From NCBI GenBank assembly GCA_015847255.1, contig JADLZK010009020.1, positions 62,001 to 126,000 of the forward strand: a stretch of 64,000 nt of DNA, written 5' to 3'. A program made the position numbers and the translations under genes. The notes beneath the pieces were generated by a model that saw nothing but the letters and a program-made list of their open reading frames with translations, was not told where the DNA came from and did not search any database. Shown here one piece after another: positions 35,916 to 46,250 of this stretch. How positions within the stretch are numbered: the stretch's first letter is position 1; each line of letters begins with the position of its first letter. Source of the DNA: Hyparrhenia diplandra. Taxonomy: Eukaryota > Streptophyta > Magnoliopsida > Poales > Poaceae.

Positions 35916-38900
35916 TTAGGTGAACTTAAACTCCACGAGCCTTGGCATGGCTCCTTGCTCAAACACCACATGCCCTCCAAATCCCCTCAACCTGCAGACC
36001 ACAAGGCATGGGAATGAGCAAGCAACAACAACGAACCTCCGACGGATTCCTAGATCCTTATGGCCCACTTTCAGATCTAGAATCTGGAGAGCAGGCAACC
36101 TCCCTAAGATTTGGAGATCCTCCCGCTTCAGCCGCTTCACTCCGATCTGGAGGAAGAAGAGGCTCTGAAGGAGGGAGGGATTCACCTTCAACCAAACAGG
36201 CATCTTAGCAAACCAGCAAGGGTTCGACCATCCTGGGTCCCACCATCCTAATTCCAATCTACGAAGATTTTGAGGGGCGGTGATGACCCAACCATCCAAA
36301 TTGATTCCCCGATTTTTGGTGTTGATTACTAGACTCTGGATTTTCTGGAGCTTGTTTAGGCACTCCACCACGGATTTGTCCAAACCATCGTCACCCTCCT
36401 GGTAAATTTGGTGCAATCCAAGGTCGGACAAACCGGTGATCTCAAGATCCAGCACCTTCAACTTTGTTAGATGGGCCAGCTCTTCTAGCATCTTCCCTTT
36501 ACCGCTGATGTACAGACATGAAAGCTCTTCAAGGGCTATCAAGCTCCCTATCCCTTCTGGCACGCTTGTATCTTGATTTATGCGTAGGCACATCAATTGT
36601 GTTAGCCGAACAATACTCGATGGCAAACTAGGAATTGCTTTTCGATATATTGCATGTACATCTAACATTTGTAGATATTGTAGGTTTCCTATTTCTTCGG
36701 GGAGCTGATCAATCTTTGTATTTCTTAGACTTAAGTATCTCAGATGAAGTAAATTGGCAAGATACTTAAGGCTATAGCCTTGTGAAAGACAACAACCTTC
36801 TAAATCCAGTACACGCAAAATGTTGAAGTTCCCAAGTACTGTTGGTATGTAGTCAGTAGCGGACGGAAAGACAATAACCGACCTCACATGATCCTCTTTT
36901 CTCAATGTAGCCTCAAGTTTACCATGACTAGCCTTGCCGTTTTGAAGGGATAGCCTTCGAACCTTTTTTGATGCAGATGATGAGTGACCCATGTTGTTCT
37001 CTATAGTAGCAAAGTTTTCTTCACTTGACAAGGAACGGATAAGATCAAGCACCATATCATGTACATGGCAAGATTCTATCATGCCACTCCATTTGTCATG
37101 CCTGTAGGGTTGGATCATGCTTCTATTTATGAGATCATTGAGGTAACTCTCCCCTATTTCCAATAAGCTCTTGTCTTGCTTTTGAGATTGGATAAAGCCT
37201 TCCGCTATCCACAACCATATCAAACGATCTTTTGTGATTTCATAGTCTTCTGGAAACATACTTAAATACAACAAGCAAGTCCTGAGATGAGATGGCATAT
37301 CACAATAGCTCAGTGACAAAACCTTTCTCATGTTCTCTATGGTGTTATTGTTCTCTAGTCCTGCGCCAATAGAGTTGCACACATCACACCAATCCAATTT
37401 GTTTCTTCCTTTGTTGGCCAGTAAACTCGCGATTGTGATAATTGCTAGGGGAACACCATCACATTTCTTTAGTATTCTTTTTGATACCTCTTCTAGCTGC
37501 TCACTAGGGCATTTGTCATATCCTTCTTTGCCAAATATTCTCCCATACATTAATATCCTAGAGTTCTCGAGAGAAAGTGGCTTCATCTTGTAAAGACCGC
37601 CAATTTCTTCAGCAACCTTGAAAATACGAGTAGTTGTGATGACCCTGTATTCAGCACTGCCATGGGGCAGAGCACAACTTATCATTTCCCAATTTGAGAT
37701 ATTCCATATGTCATCGATAATAACTAAGTACCTGCATATATTGAATAACAGAAGGACATGTGTCATGTATGACACTAAGCATTTTGAGAAAGAAAATTTG
37801 CTTGCAATATTTCTTATCTGCATTGTGCATGTTATATAACCGAGGGATAAAAGATTCAATAATCGACATCATAATAGCAATGGGGAAGAAGGTAAAAAAC
37901 ATCAAAGCAGCCACTACCTTTGGTCCACCACATTGATCATCGCAAGCCTTCTTGTACATGTATGTGAGCAATGCAAAGAAATAGCCGTGCTTGACATGCC
38001 AATTTTTCACATACTGTTTTTTCACGTAGTAAATAGACCAGTAGTGCAACTTCTCCATTTAGATAGAAACATATACGAGAGCTTACATAAGGATTAAGAT
38101 CGCTTATATTAGTTCAAAACAATTTATCACATACTATTTTTTTGCAATCTTATTTTCTTTTTATACAAATTCTGAACCTATGTCCATGTGCGTTGTACTT
38201 TTGCTTGTTCTAAGTGGGGAAAAACAAAAAACAAAGTGTTGGGACATGGATCCCAGCAAGCAGGCGGAGGTGTCCCTGGCAGCGATTACGTACAGAAACC
38301 TTCGCCAATAAGTTTAAAATTATGTTCCTATTCTTTTCGTCTGACTTTCAGGAGAAAAAAACCGGCACGGGAGACCTGCGCTACGATGACAGGCGAAGGT
38401 CTCAGGAGAAAGACCCGGCACGGGAGACCTCCGCTACCAAGTCCGGGCGAAGGTCTCACCCGCCGCAGAACCGAGGCGCGCGAAGATCGCCACCCCCGCG
38501 GAGGTAGAGTCGGCATCTCTAGTAGCGAAGGCAGCGTGCCTCTCGCTCTCTTCCTCCGACCCCCTGGCGCAGAGTTCAGACGGAGGCCCGGGTGGCCAGC
38601 TCAAGCCAGCCTGGCAAGGGTCCACCAGGAGAAGGCTGCGCGAGAGGAAGAAGTACGCGAAGGTCCCCTGCTATGCTCAATGGAGGAGGAATATGCTAGG
38701 AATATTAGAGGGCAAATTTGTAATCTTATGTTCCTAGGAAATTGTAAAACTATAAATAGGGGTTCAACCTCCCCTTTTGGTTGGTTGCTGAATACCAATT
38801 ATGGTCATTTATTATTGAGTTTGTTCACATCTGAATTCCAATTCTCCCATCTCTCCCCTAGAGCCTCGCCTAGGCGGAGATCCCAGTTACCGTGTTCGAG

Positions 38901-40078
38901 ACCGCTAGTTTCAACACAAAGCTTCCGGTTTTGCTTACACTAAGTTAATGAATTAATCATGGAAAATGCTTCATCGGCTTAATATAATAGTTTGTGTTAC
39001 GCATTTCCAAAAAGATCTCTGCTTGTCCAAGATCATTAGATGGACACACAAGAAAGAGCTCTATTGTACTGAACCAAAGAGACAAGTCGCAATAATGGGT
39101 TCTCACTTGGAAGCAAAAGCAACTTCAAGACACACTATGAAAAATAAAATATAAGAGAAAAACTTTAGTGGCACGCTAGAATGAGTACGAAACAGTCATA
39201 TTTTGTCAAACTTTGAAAACAAAAACTCCAATAAATAAATTAATGATAGTTTTTTTTTTTGCGATATATCCATACCTCTTCTCCCAAAGGATTTTTCTTA
39301 GTTCGTGAATGACATCAATACTATCAGTTTTCTTCTCAGCAAATTGATAGAACATGTTCTTGAATAGTTTATCCATATCCGGAGTTTGTGACACTGATAC
39401 AAAAGCTGAGCAATCAAACTGTGTGCTAAGCTTTTCATACACAGCATTAGCAAGAGTTGTCTTTCCTAAACCTCCAAAGCCCACAATGGAAACTATCCTC
39501 TTTTGCTCCTTGGCTGCTTCATTGTCTTCTTTCAGAATCTTGATTACCTCATCTCTTGACTCCTCAATACCAACTAGCTCTGTCGGATTCTTATACCGAG
39601 CCAATGCAACCAATGCAAGGGGATCAACTTTGACAAGTGTATCAACACTTTGGTTAACCTCATACCTGCGGTGCCGGTCGTGCAACTCTGTGACACGACT
39701 CTTGATGTCTCTTATGTCAATAGCAATCTTGCGGCGAATCATGGGCTGCATCAAGGAACCAAGGGTCTTGTCAATGAACTTCTTGAAGCCATGTTTTTTG
39801 TCCGGCTGATGGCCCTGGACTTGCACCAAGAATGTATCGATGTTGTCCTCTATGTCATAGGACAGCTCTCTTACATTCCTTGACCAAATCTTGTCCCCAC
39901 TTGGAAGCTGGTCGGGTGGAATCTTTGAGATATCCTCAAGGGCAGCCTTCATGCTCTCGAGCTCAGCTTGGAGAAAAATGATCCCCCCTTTCACCTCCTT
40001 TTGCAGGTTGTACTCGCCAGCAAGCAGCTCTCCGAGTTTGGGGAGGAGGCTTGGCAGTGCCCCAAGCACGACCTCCAT
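35916..40078 (-). CDS. NLR-5: intact CC-NB-ARC-LRR disease-resistance protein (872 aa), shortened C-terminus
   Basis: The only NLR in the window with an unbroken frame. Exon 1 is 40078-39276 and exon 2 37731-35916, with phase-2 intron donor AAGAG|GTATGG and acceptor ATATATGCAG|GTACTT; 803 + 1816 bp = 873 codons. Domains: Rx-type CC at residues 1-140 (EDVID-like LSYDIEDNID 72-81); NB-ARC with P-loop GFGGLGKTT 200-208, kinase 2 LVIIDDIW 270-277, ITTTR 299-303, GVPLAI 360-365, FPEDY 427-431 and VHD (MHD variant) 491-493; LRRs from about 540 to the end. CNLs are cytoplasmic ATP/ADP-switched immune receptors that detect pathogen effectors. The protein ends MPRLVEFKFT, about 60 residues earlier than its paralogues, because a deletion joins the LRR to the 3' intron. 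No HMA or other integrated domain is visible. The intron holds a solo LTR. An upstream in-frame ATG at 40183 is possible but not conserved. Confidence 0.88.
38237..38916 (+). mobile_element. Solo LTR, family 'TGTTGGGACATGG', in the NLR-5 intron
   Basis: It starts TGTTGGGACATGG and ends TTTCAACA, with perfect 5-bp target duplications CAAAG (38232-38236 and 38917-38921). TATA-like ACTATAAATAGGGG near 38750 places the promoter on the plus strand. It is 680 bp and rich in GGCGGAGG/GGTCTC words. The empty site (caaagcttctggttttgc) is preserved in the NLR-4 intron at about 32350 and the NLR-6 intron at about 55265. It belongs to the same family as 41474-42294. Confidence 0.9.
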
Positions 40079-40415
40079 TGATGCTCTTTTCGCAATTGCA
40101 AGGAGCACAGGTTGTTGGTGTGTGTGTGTGTGTTTGTGTAGAGTGAGCAGTGGTGATTGGAGTTCTTGAGTGGCAATGAACAATTGTGCTTTGGACTTTT
40201 GAGTTTGGGGTGTTCCCAGTTTTATGTTGATGTCTTCGTCGTTAATCCACCACGGTAGAAGAAGGGATTTTAAATTGGTCGTGGCAGTCCAGCCGGCAGA
40301 TATATGGCACCTAGTTCAACCGCAGATGCCGTGCGACCAGAGAGTTCACACATGTATATCCAACGCATATGTCACCAGATTAGTGCTTGTATTGTCTCAT
40401 TTGTTGGCTTAATTG
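40079..40415 (-). promoter_or_regulatory. 5' flank of NLR-5, nearly the same as that of NLR-6
   Basis: This covers the presumed 5' UTR and promoter. It shares long near-identical stretches with 56301-56605 (for example GTTAATCCACCACGGTAGAA at 40242 and 56446, and GAGTTCACACATGTATATCC). I could not place a TATA box or start site with confidence. The match shows NLR-5 and NLR-6 are the most recent duplicates by their upstream regions. Confidence 0.5.
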
Positions 40416-40514
40416 TATGACTATTATTTATACGTATGGACGTTTTCATATGGTTCAACACCATCAACTTGCGTTATTGGTATTAGTATAACCATCAACT
40501 TGCACAGGGTGAAG

Positions 40515-40605
40515 TAAGCAGTGGTGATTGGAGTTGTTGAGTGCCAGTCAACAAAGGTGCTTTGGAGTTTTGAGCTTAGGGTGCTCTCAGTTTAGTGTTG
40601 ACTAG
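40515..40605. repeat. Second copy of the NLR-5 leader region
   Basis: The sequence agtaagcagtggtgattgga onward repeats 40143-40231 with scattered differences, about 370 bp further upstream of the gene. It is a local duplication of the leader region without any NLR coding part. Confidence 0.65.
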
Positions 40606-41473
40606 TTCACCAACCCGTGCTCCCGCACAGGTCATAATTTATAAGATAAATAAAAAGAATTACTTAAATTAGGTTTAGAAAGATAATTTTGTTAAATAAA
40701 ATTTTGCTCAAACATTTTCTTAAACTATGATAAAGCTATTTTTTTATTCTTTCTCCCAAATGGAAAGCTTATTCATTCCTCGTATAGCTATTATTTACAA
40801 TGTTGCTTATAGACTACAGAATTGATATAAAAAATTTACATATTTGTAAGAATTTTAGGATTATCTTTCATATTTCTAATATTTCCATGAATATAAATTT
40901 TTAAGATTCATAATATTTTATCACCAAATGTATCTAGTTGAAACATCAATAAGCTTAAAGTTTAACTCTTATTTCTAACCTATAAGTGATATCATGAAAA
41001 TCTACACTTTAACATTTAACTTTATAATTCTTGCATGTATTAGTTTGAAACTGTAATGCTTATTGTATTATTCATTCTTTTTATTTTGTTTAAAGAATAT
41101 ATTAGGTCATAGGCTACCCTCTTAGTTTTGACAATGTCATAAATAGTTGTTTCAGCATATGCACCATGGCACTCAAGATAATCAGCGCAACTTATAAAAT
41201 TTAGGAGCATTAATGTTATTATATAAATTAAAATGGGCTGCAAGTGTCATTACTACGTGGTTTGCTAAGGATTATATTTCCATGCTTGATAAGCCTATAA
41301 ATATATTTTTTATACTAATGTATGTTTTATTAACTTATGCATGTTGAATTAATGTTCGTAATAGCATATATTAGAATTTATAGGTGGATTTGAGTGACTT
41401 TTGTTATTTTTCTATAACGGTTAAGAGGTGGATAATTTAGGTACAAATTATACAGATATATATTACTTCACAT
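40606..41473. other. AT-rich intergenic sequence
   Basis: It begins with acccgtgctcccgcacaggt, a GC-rich near-palindromic word common at grass transposon ends. The rest is AT-rich with no gene recognised. Confidence 0.4.
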
Positions 41474-42294
41474 TGTTGGGACATGGTCCCGGCAGTAGGC
41501 GGAGGTTCTAGCAGTTGGAACATGGTGAACTAAAGTTGCGAAGCTTTCAGACCACCGCAACTTATATTGACTGAGTTGTTAAGATGTGCAGGATGAGCGA
41601 GAAGAACCTTCGCTTGGTCGACCCTAAGTGGGCGGAGGCCTGGGAGGCAAATCTAAAGCGAAGGTCCGGACAGGGGGGCCTAGAACAAGAGAGGCGGAGG
41701 TCCACCTAAGACGCCTTTGAATGCGGAGGCTCGAGACCTCCGCCTCAAAGCTCAACCCACGCAAAGGTCTGAAGCCTTCGCTCGATCTCCGACTGGAATC
41801 AGTGCAAAGCATGGTGAGAGAGAAGATGAACATCACTCAATGGAGAAGCAAGGCAGAGACTAGAAGCAGGCGAAGGTTCACGGTGTAAACGGAGGTTCCG
41901 GAGGAGAAGAGAAACTCTAACACGTCTCCCGGCAAAATGGACTTTGCTACCCTCGCTGTGTACGTGTTAGATAAGCAAACATTCCAGGAATATGACTTGG
42001 GCAGTATTGTAAAATGACTATAGCTGTAATCAAGTGCTATAAATAGGGGGCGTCGACCCTCATGTATGGGGGTTGTTGAATACATCAATTAAGCATTGAT
42101 TTTGCCATGTGCACCCGTTCTCATACTTTACCACCCTTGCCTCACTCTGCTCGGGGCATCGACCGAGCGGAGGTTCCTCATCACGCGAGACCTCGTCTCT
42201 CTATCACGCTTTAGACACTCTTGTTCGGGACACCAGATGAGCGGAGTTTAAGCGGAGGTCTCCTCCTCCCCTGTCAGGAACCGAGGTTTCAACA
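41474..42294 (+). mobile_element. Solo LTR, same family as 38237-38916
   Basis: It starts TGTTGGGACATGGTCCC and ends GGTTTCAACA, with perfect 5-bp target duplications CACAT (41469-41473 and 42295-42299). It is 821 bp, with TATA-like GCTATAAATAGGGGG near 42034. It is longer than its sister copy because of extra GGCGGAGGT-type segments. No internal region remains, so the element was reduced by LTR-LTR recombination. Confidence 0.9.
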
Positions 42295-42524
42295 CACATA
42301 ATCTTTCCTAATGCCTTTATGGGTAATTTGAATGCAAATGTAGCATAGATGGATAATTTATAAAAACTATTATTGGGATTAGTTTAATTTTGTTTTATAT
42401 TTAAGTAGTTTAAGTTTTCCCCAAAAAAAAATTTTTACCGAAAACTCCACAAATCATGGTCCTTTAATTTTTTAACAATAGTAGCATGTAATTCGATGTA
42501 ATTCAGTGACATTAGTTTTAACTT

Positions 42525-42650
42525 GTGAACGAGCTCCTAGCCTAGTAGTCGAAGCACCTCAATAGCACCCCAACAGAATCGGTTCAAATCCCATGAGGAT
42601 GAATTTCTATGCTAGGGTAAAAAAAAAAGGTTAGGGGGCTTCACCGCTGA
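42525..42650 (+). mobile_element. tRNA-derived SINE
   Basis: RNA polymerase III box A TAGCCTAGTAG (42538-42548) and box B GGTTCAAATCC (42581-42591) are spaced as in tRNA-derived SINEs. An A-rich stretch follows at 42618-42628, then a short tail. There is no intact tRNA cloverleaf, so it is not a tRNA gene. Exact ends and target duplications are uncertain. Confidence 0.7.
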
Positions 42651-43764
42651 TGGTTAAAAAACATCATAAAAGCAATACTATTACGTTATTTAAAAATTTA
42701 TACTTGATGCTATGTACTATATCACAATTTGTTTGTGCGAAGTAATCCATGGACACTAAAATAAAAATAAAAACTATACCTAATGATCAATAAGTAGTAT
42801 CTCATGCATGTACATGAGCAGTAGATAAATTATATTGTAATTTTGGATCTAGCAAAAACAGGCCATACCTTTAGTCTCTATGTGTTGTAGACGTCGTGGC
42901 AACGATGGACTACATGTTGTTGCCTTCCCTTTTATGACATGGACTACCTTGTTGTACCATGATGCCAGCACTGACCTTCCTTCCATCCACTTGATGTGAC
43001 TGGATCGAATGTCAGATGTGGGCACTTGGTTGGACGCCAGCTTCCTCCGTGTATACTATGCTGCATAGAAATCTCCTCGTTTAACAATTGATAAGTTTTC
43101 TTCATGCCTTATTTTTAGGGTATTTTTGTTAGTCACTGGATACATATGTCGTCCACCTCGTCGACGTCGAGTGTTGTGTATTTATGGAAGTACGTCAAGT
43201 TGGCTTGGCACAATTGGTCACCTACCCGCACCATCATCACATCGGCGACGACTTCGGTAGTGTGAATTCAAATGGTCGTGTGCACCGGCAATAGTCGGTG
43301 TAGTGTCATCTTCCTCATTAGTGTTCGCTGGTAGGTAGTCGGCGTAGCGTCGATTGCCTCATTGGTGTCGGCCAATAGTGTAGCATCGCCCTCTCTCTGC
43401 GATGTTGCAGATGTCAACCGTACGAATCTCAATGTCACTTGGTGCGGTGGTGCTGTTGACGTAAGTGTGAGGCCTTTCTCAATGTCGTCCTTGCCAACTC
43501 CGTGCATCAAGACAATACCAACCAATATACATTGAGCTATACAAGAATAGGTAAAACATCACATTAGTCTCTCACTTATGGAGAATCACATTAGCCTCAA
43601 TTCTGGAATGTGCTGTCTTTGATCTCTAGCGGACGACACAGACCGTGCAATGGTGCATGGGAGCGTCGAACGTTGAGATATGATATGAAGGAGGTATTGA
43701 TCATGAAAAACCTGCTTGGCGCATCGTCCGTGTCCACCGCTCGGCTCGCACACAACCAACTCAT
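42651..43764. other. Intergenic sequence, no gene recognised
   Basis: This is mixed AT-rich (to 42860) and moderate-GC sequence. Repeated gtcggcgtagcgtcg-like words occur near 43290-43390. It could be degraded retroelement DNA. No family signature was seen. Confidence 0.35.
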
Positions 43765-44929
43765 CACTAGTACCGAAATCATTTTTTGCTGCGGGCACTC
43801 TGGATTTTTGGTGGCGGGCAACAGTGCCCGTCACCAACACAATGTCACGGTAAATGTTGTCTTTTCCGTGGCGGGCAATCGTAGCCCGCCACGTTAATCG
43901 ATTTCCCCGTGGCGGGTGAGTTAGATGTGCCCGCCACGGCCAATAATTCCAAAAAAAAAAAAAAAAATACAGAAACCCTAGATGGGCCCGCCGAGCCCAT
44001 CCATGGGCCCGCCGAGCCCATCTAGGGCTGCCGCGCCGCCGCCACGGGATCCGCCCATGCGCCGCGCCGTCCGCCCCCCGCGGCCGTCGCCGCCGCCCCC
44101 GCGCCGCTCGCCGTCGCGGGGTCGCAGATCGGGCCACCACCGCCGCCGGATCCGCCGTCGACGCCGATTCACACCTTGCCTCGACCGCCCGGATGGAGGA
44201 GGGGAGCGCGTCGCCGCCGGATCGAGCCGCCCGTCGTAGGTGGCCGGAGTGGAGGAGGGGGGAGCGCGTCGCCGCCGAGTGGGAGGGAGGGGAGCGCCGC
44301 CGCCGGATCGAGCCGCCCGTCGAGGTGGCCGCCGGAGTGGAGGAACGGAGCCCGCGCCGCGCCGCCGTCGAACGGAGCCAGCGCCGCCGCCGTCGGGAAC
44401 GGATGGGGCGCCGCCGGTTCCGCCTGGAGAGGAAGGGGGCGCCGCCGGATCCGCCTGGAGCCGAGCCGCTGCCTTGGTCGGGGAAAGGGAGGGAGCTCGG
44501 GAGAAAGTGAGAAGGGAGGAGGGGATCCGGAGAAAGTGAGAAGGGAGGAGGGGATCCGGAGAGAGGACGGGGTGAGGAGTGAACCCTGAAACCCTAAGTC
44601 TTGTATTTATACTTAGAGGCGGATCGGGCCTCGCCATGGGCTTATTGGGCTCAGACTTTTCCGTGACGGGCCTTTTAAGATGCCCGCCACGGGAAATATT
44701 TTTTGCGTGGCGGGCACCTTAACACGCCCGCCACGCAAAAGATTTTATTTTACGTGGCGTGCGTGTTAAGGTGCCCGCCACGTAAAAAATATTTTCCGTG
44801 ACGGGCAAAAAACGCCCGTCACGTAAAAAAAAAGCTGGACGTGGCGGGGTATTTTCCGTGACGGGCAAAAAAATTGCCCGCCACGGAAAAGATTTTGCAA
44901 GTGCTCGTAAAATCATTTCGTTACTAGTG
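43765..44929 (-). mobile_element. CACTA-2, non-autonomous CACTA transposon
   Basis: The 1165-bp element starts CACTAGTACCGAAATC and its other end, inverted, reads CACTAGTAACGAAATG. The 3-bp target duplication CAT is perfect (43762-43764 and 44930-44932). The right subterminal region (44650-44890) is a run of paired inverse words such as CGTGGCGGGC ... GCCCGCCACG separated by short AT spacers. A TATA-like GTATAAATAC (minus strand, about 44610) is followed by CCCTAA-type leader and a GC-rich block open on the minus strand to 43978. It has the same organisation as CACTA-1 but is inserted the other way round. No transposase. Confidence 0.92.
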
Positions 44930-44932
44930 CAT

Positions 44933-45680
44933 GCTGCTGTTGGTGTTGCTGATAAATTCGTCCGCTTCAATCTTACACCAGCATGCTCTTCACGTAGAGC
45001 CGAGGCCTGGCGTTCACCATGTTGCCAGCTTATGTGCATTTCTGGCGATCAAAGAAACAGGAGCCCTTTTTTGTGCCGGTGTAGATGAGACGCTCGTTTC
45101 CTCATGCGCCCTCGGGGTTTTAGATCCCCAGAGGAAAAAAAGTAGGGTAACTTCCCTGCCAATGGTTTAAAAAATATTAAGTTAATAAATATACATGTTG
45201 CTCAATAGGATTATATCAAATCTTATTTATGCATAGTAATTAACACACAAATATTGTTGGATCGTACGTGCACCATGACCTGGCCGCTAGGAAGCAATCA
45301 ACTTGAAAGCACGCTAAAGCTCGACACTGGCTAACACGCATGAAAACCTCATCATCACTGAGAGCCGCAAGCAGATAAAAAAAAAAAAAAAAAAAAAAAC
45401 TAGGAGCAGGTGGAGTACGGACCTGGAGCCTATACAAGACGGGGATATCGCATTCCTCTGAGATAAAGGAGTCGGCACGCGGACGCCAGTGTAGATTTAC
45501 GTGCCTATGTACGGTGTGTTGGCTTCCTGTTTGCTTGCTCGATAGCTGCCTGGCGGTGGCTGCCGCCGCGTGGAGTTGCCCAAAAGACGGCGGCACAGCG
45601 CCCTCTTTTTTTTCCTCGCCGGTGGAACACGCGCATGTGAATGGATACGATCCTTCCAGATGGATACCCACGACGGTGTG
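44933..45680. other. Intergenic sequence, no gene recognised
   Basis: This contains a 22-base poly(A) run near 45378-45400 and a minus-strand open stretch (45761-45240) that matches no family I recognise. It shares no clear similarity with the NLR flanks. Confidence 0.35.
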
Positions 45681-45681
45681 A

Positions 45682-46051
45682 GGACCCCTTCCGGCTGGAT
45701 CATGGACTTTTGGCAGAGAACTCCCACGTAGATTTTTTTTTTTTGCCTTCTTTCTATCCATAATAGTAATGATAATGGTAACGATAATGGCATGGTGGGT
45801 AATTTAGAAAAATAAATTGAATCTAATGGTTATGGATTGTCGGAGTCTAGATATGATGGCTTGATGTTTGTGATTAACGTAAGAATTTCTAGCATTTATC
45901 TTTTTTCCTAGCACATCTAGTGAGAGTCAACGTGGGGGCTTCGTTGGAGCCTCCAATTAGTAATAGTAAGGACCCCTTCCGGCTGGATCGTGGACTTGCG
46001 GCAGAGAACTCCTACTTAGATTTTTTTGCCTTCTTTCTATCCATAATAGTT
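45682..46051. repeat. Pair of ~85-bp direct repeats
   Basis: The block starting aggaccccttccggctggat and ending ctttctatccataatagt occurs at about 45682-45767 and 45966-46051 with a few differences. About 200 bp of unrelated sequence lies between. It could be a duplication made around an insertion, though it is too long for a target-site duplication. Confidence 0.7.
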
Positions 46052-46067
46052 TGGTTTAGGGACTTGC

Positions 46068-46163
46068 GGCCGTTTGGTTTAGAGACTTTTTTTTAGTTTG
46101 GTAAGGACTAAAAGGGAGTTTTTTAGTCCCAAGAACTAAAAAGTCCCTAAACCAAACAACCCC
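46068..46163. mobile_element. Small MITE with GTTTGGTTTAGRGACTTTT ends
   Basis: The left end GGCCGTTTGGTTTAGAGACT and the inverse of the right end GGGGTTGTTTGGTTTAGGGA form terminal inverted repeats, and the inner part (AGTCCC/GGACTAAAA) is also self-complementary. It is 96 bp. No target duplication could be fixed, so the superfamily (hAT or PIF/Harbinger) is left open. Confidence 0.6.
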
Positions 46164-46250
46164 TATATATTATTTATACGTCATGGACGCCGTCATACGA
46201 TCGATTCAACACCATGAACTTGCATTATTGGTATTAGGATAACCATCATG

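Noticed and set aside
35916..40078. Integrated decoy domain (HMA, WRKY, kinase) in the NLRs
   Set aside because: I scanned the CC, the NB-ARC and the C-termini of all copies. After the LRRs the proteins end without any extra domain.
42525..42650. Possible tRNA gene (A and B boxes present)
   Set aside because: The boxes are followed by an A-rich tail and no complete cloverleaf can be drawn, so a tRNA-derived SINE fits better.
43978..44637. 219-codon minus-strand frame in CACTA-2
   Set aside because: Same low-complexity GC-rich interior of a mini-CACTA. No domain, and it overlaps equally long frames on the other strand.
45240..45761. 173-codon minus-strand frame
   Set aside because: It contains a long Phe run from a poly(A/T) tract, matches no family, and is not conserved in the other units.
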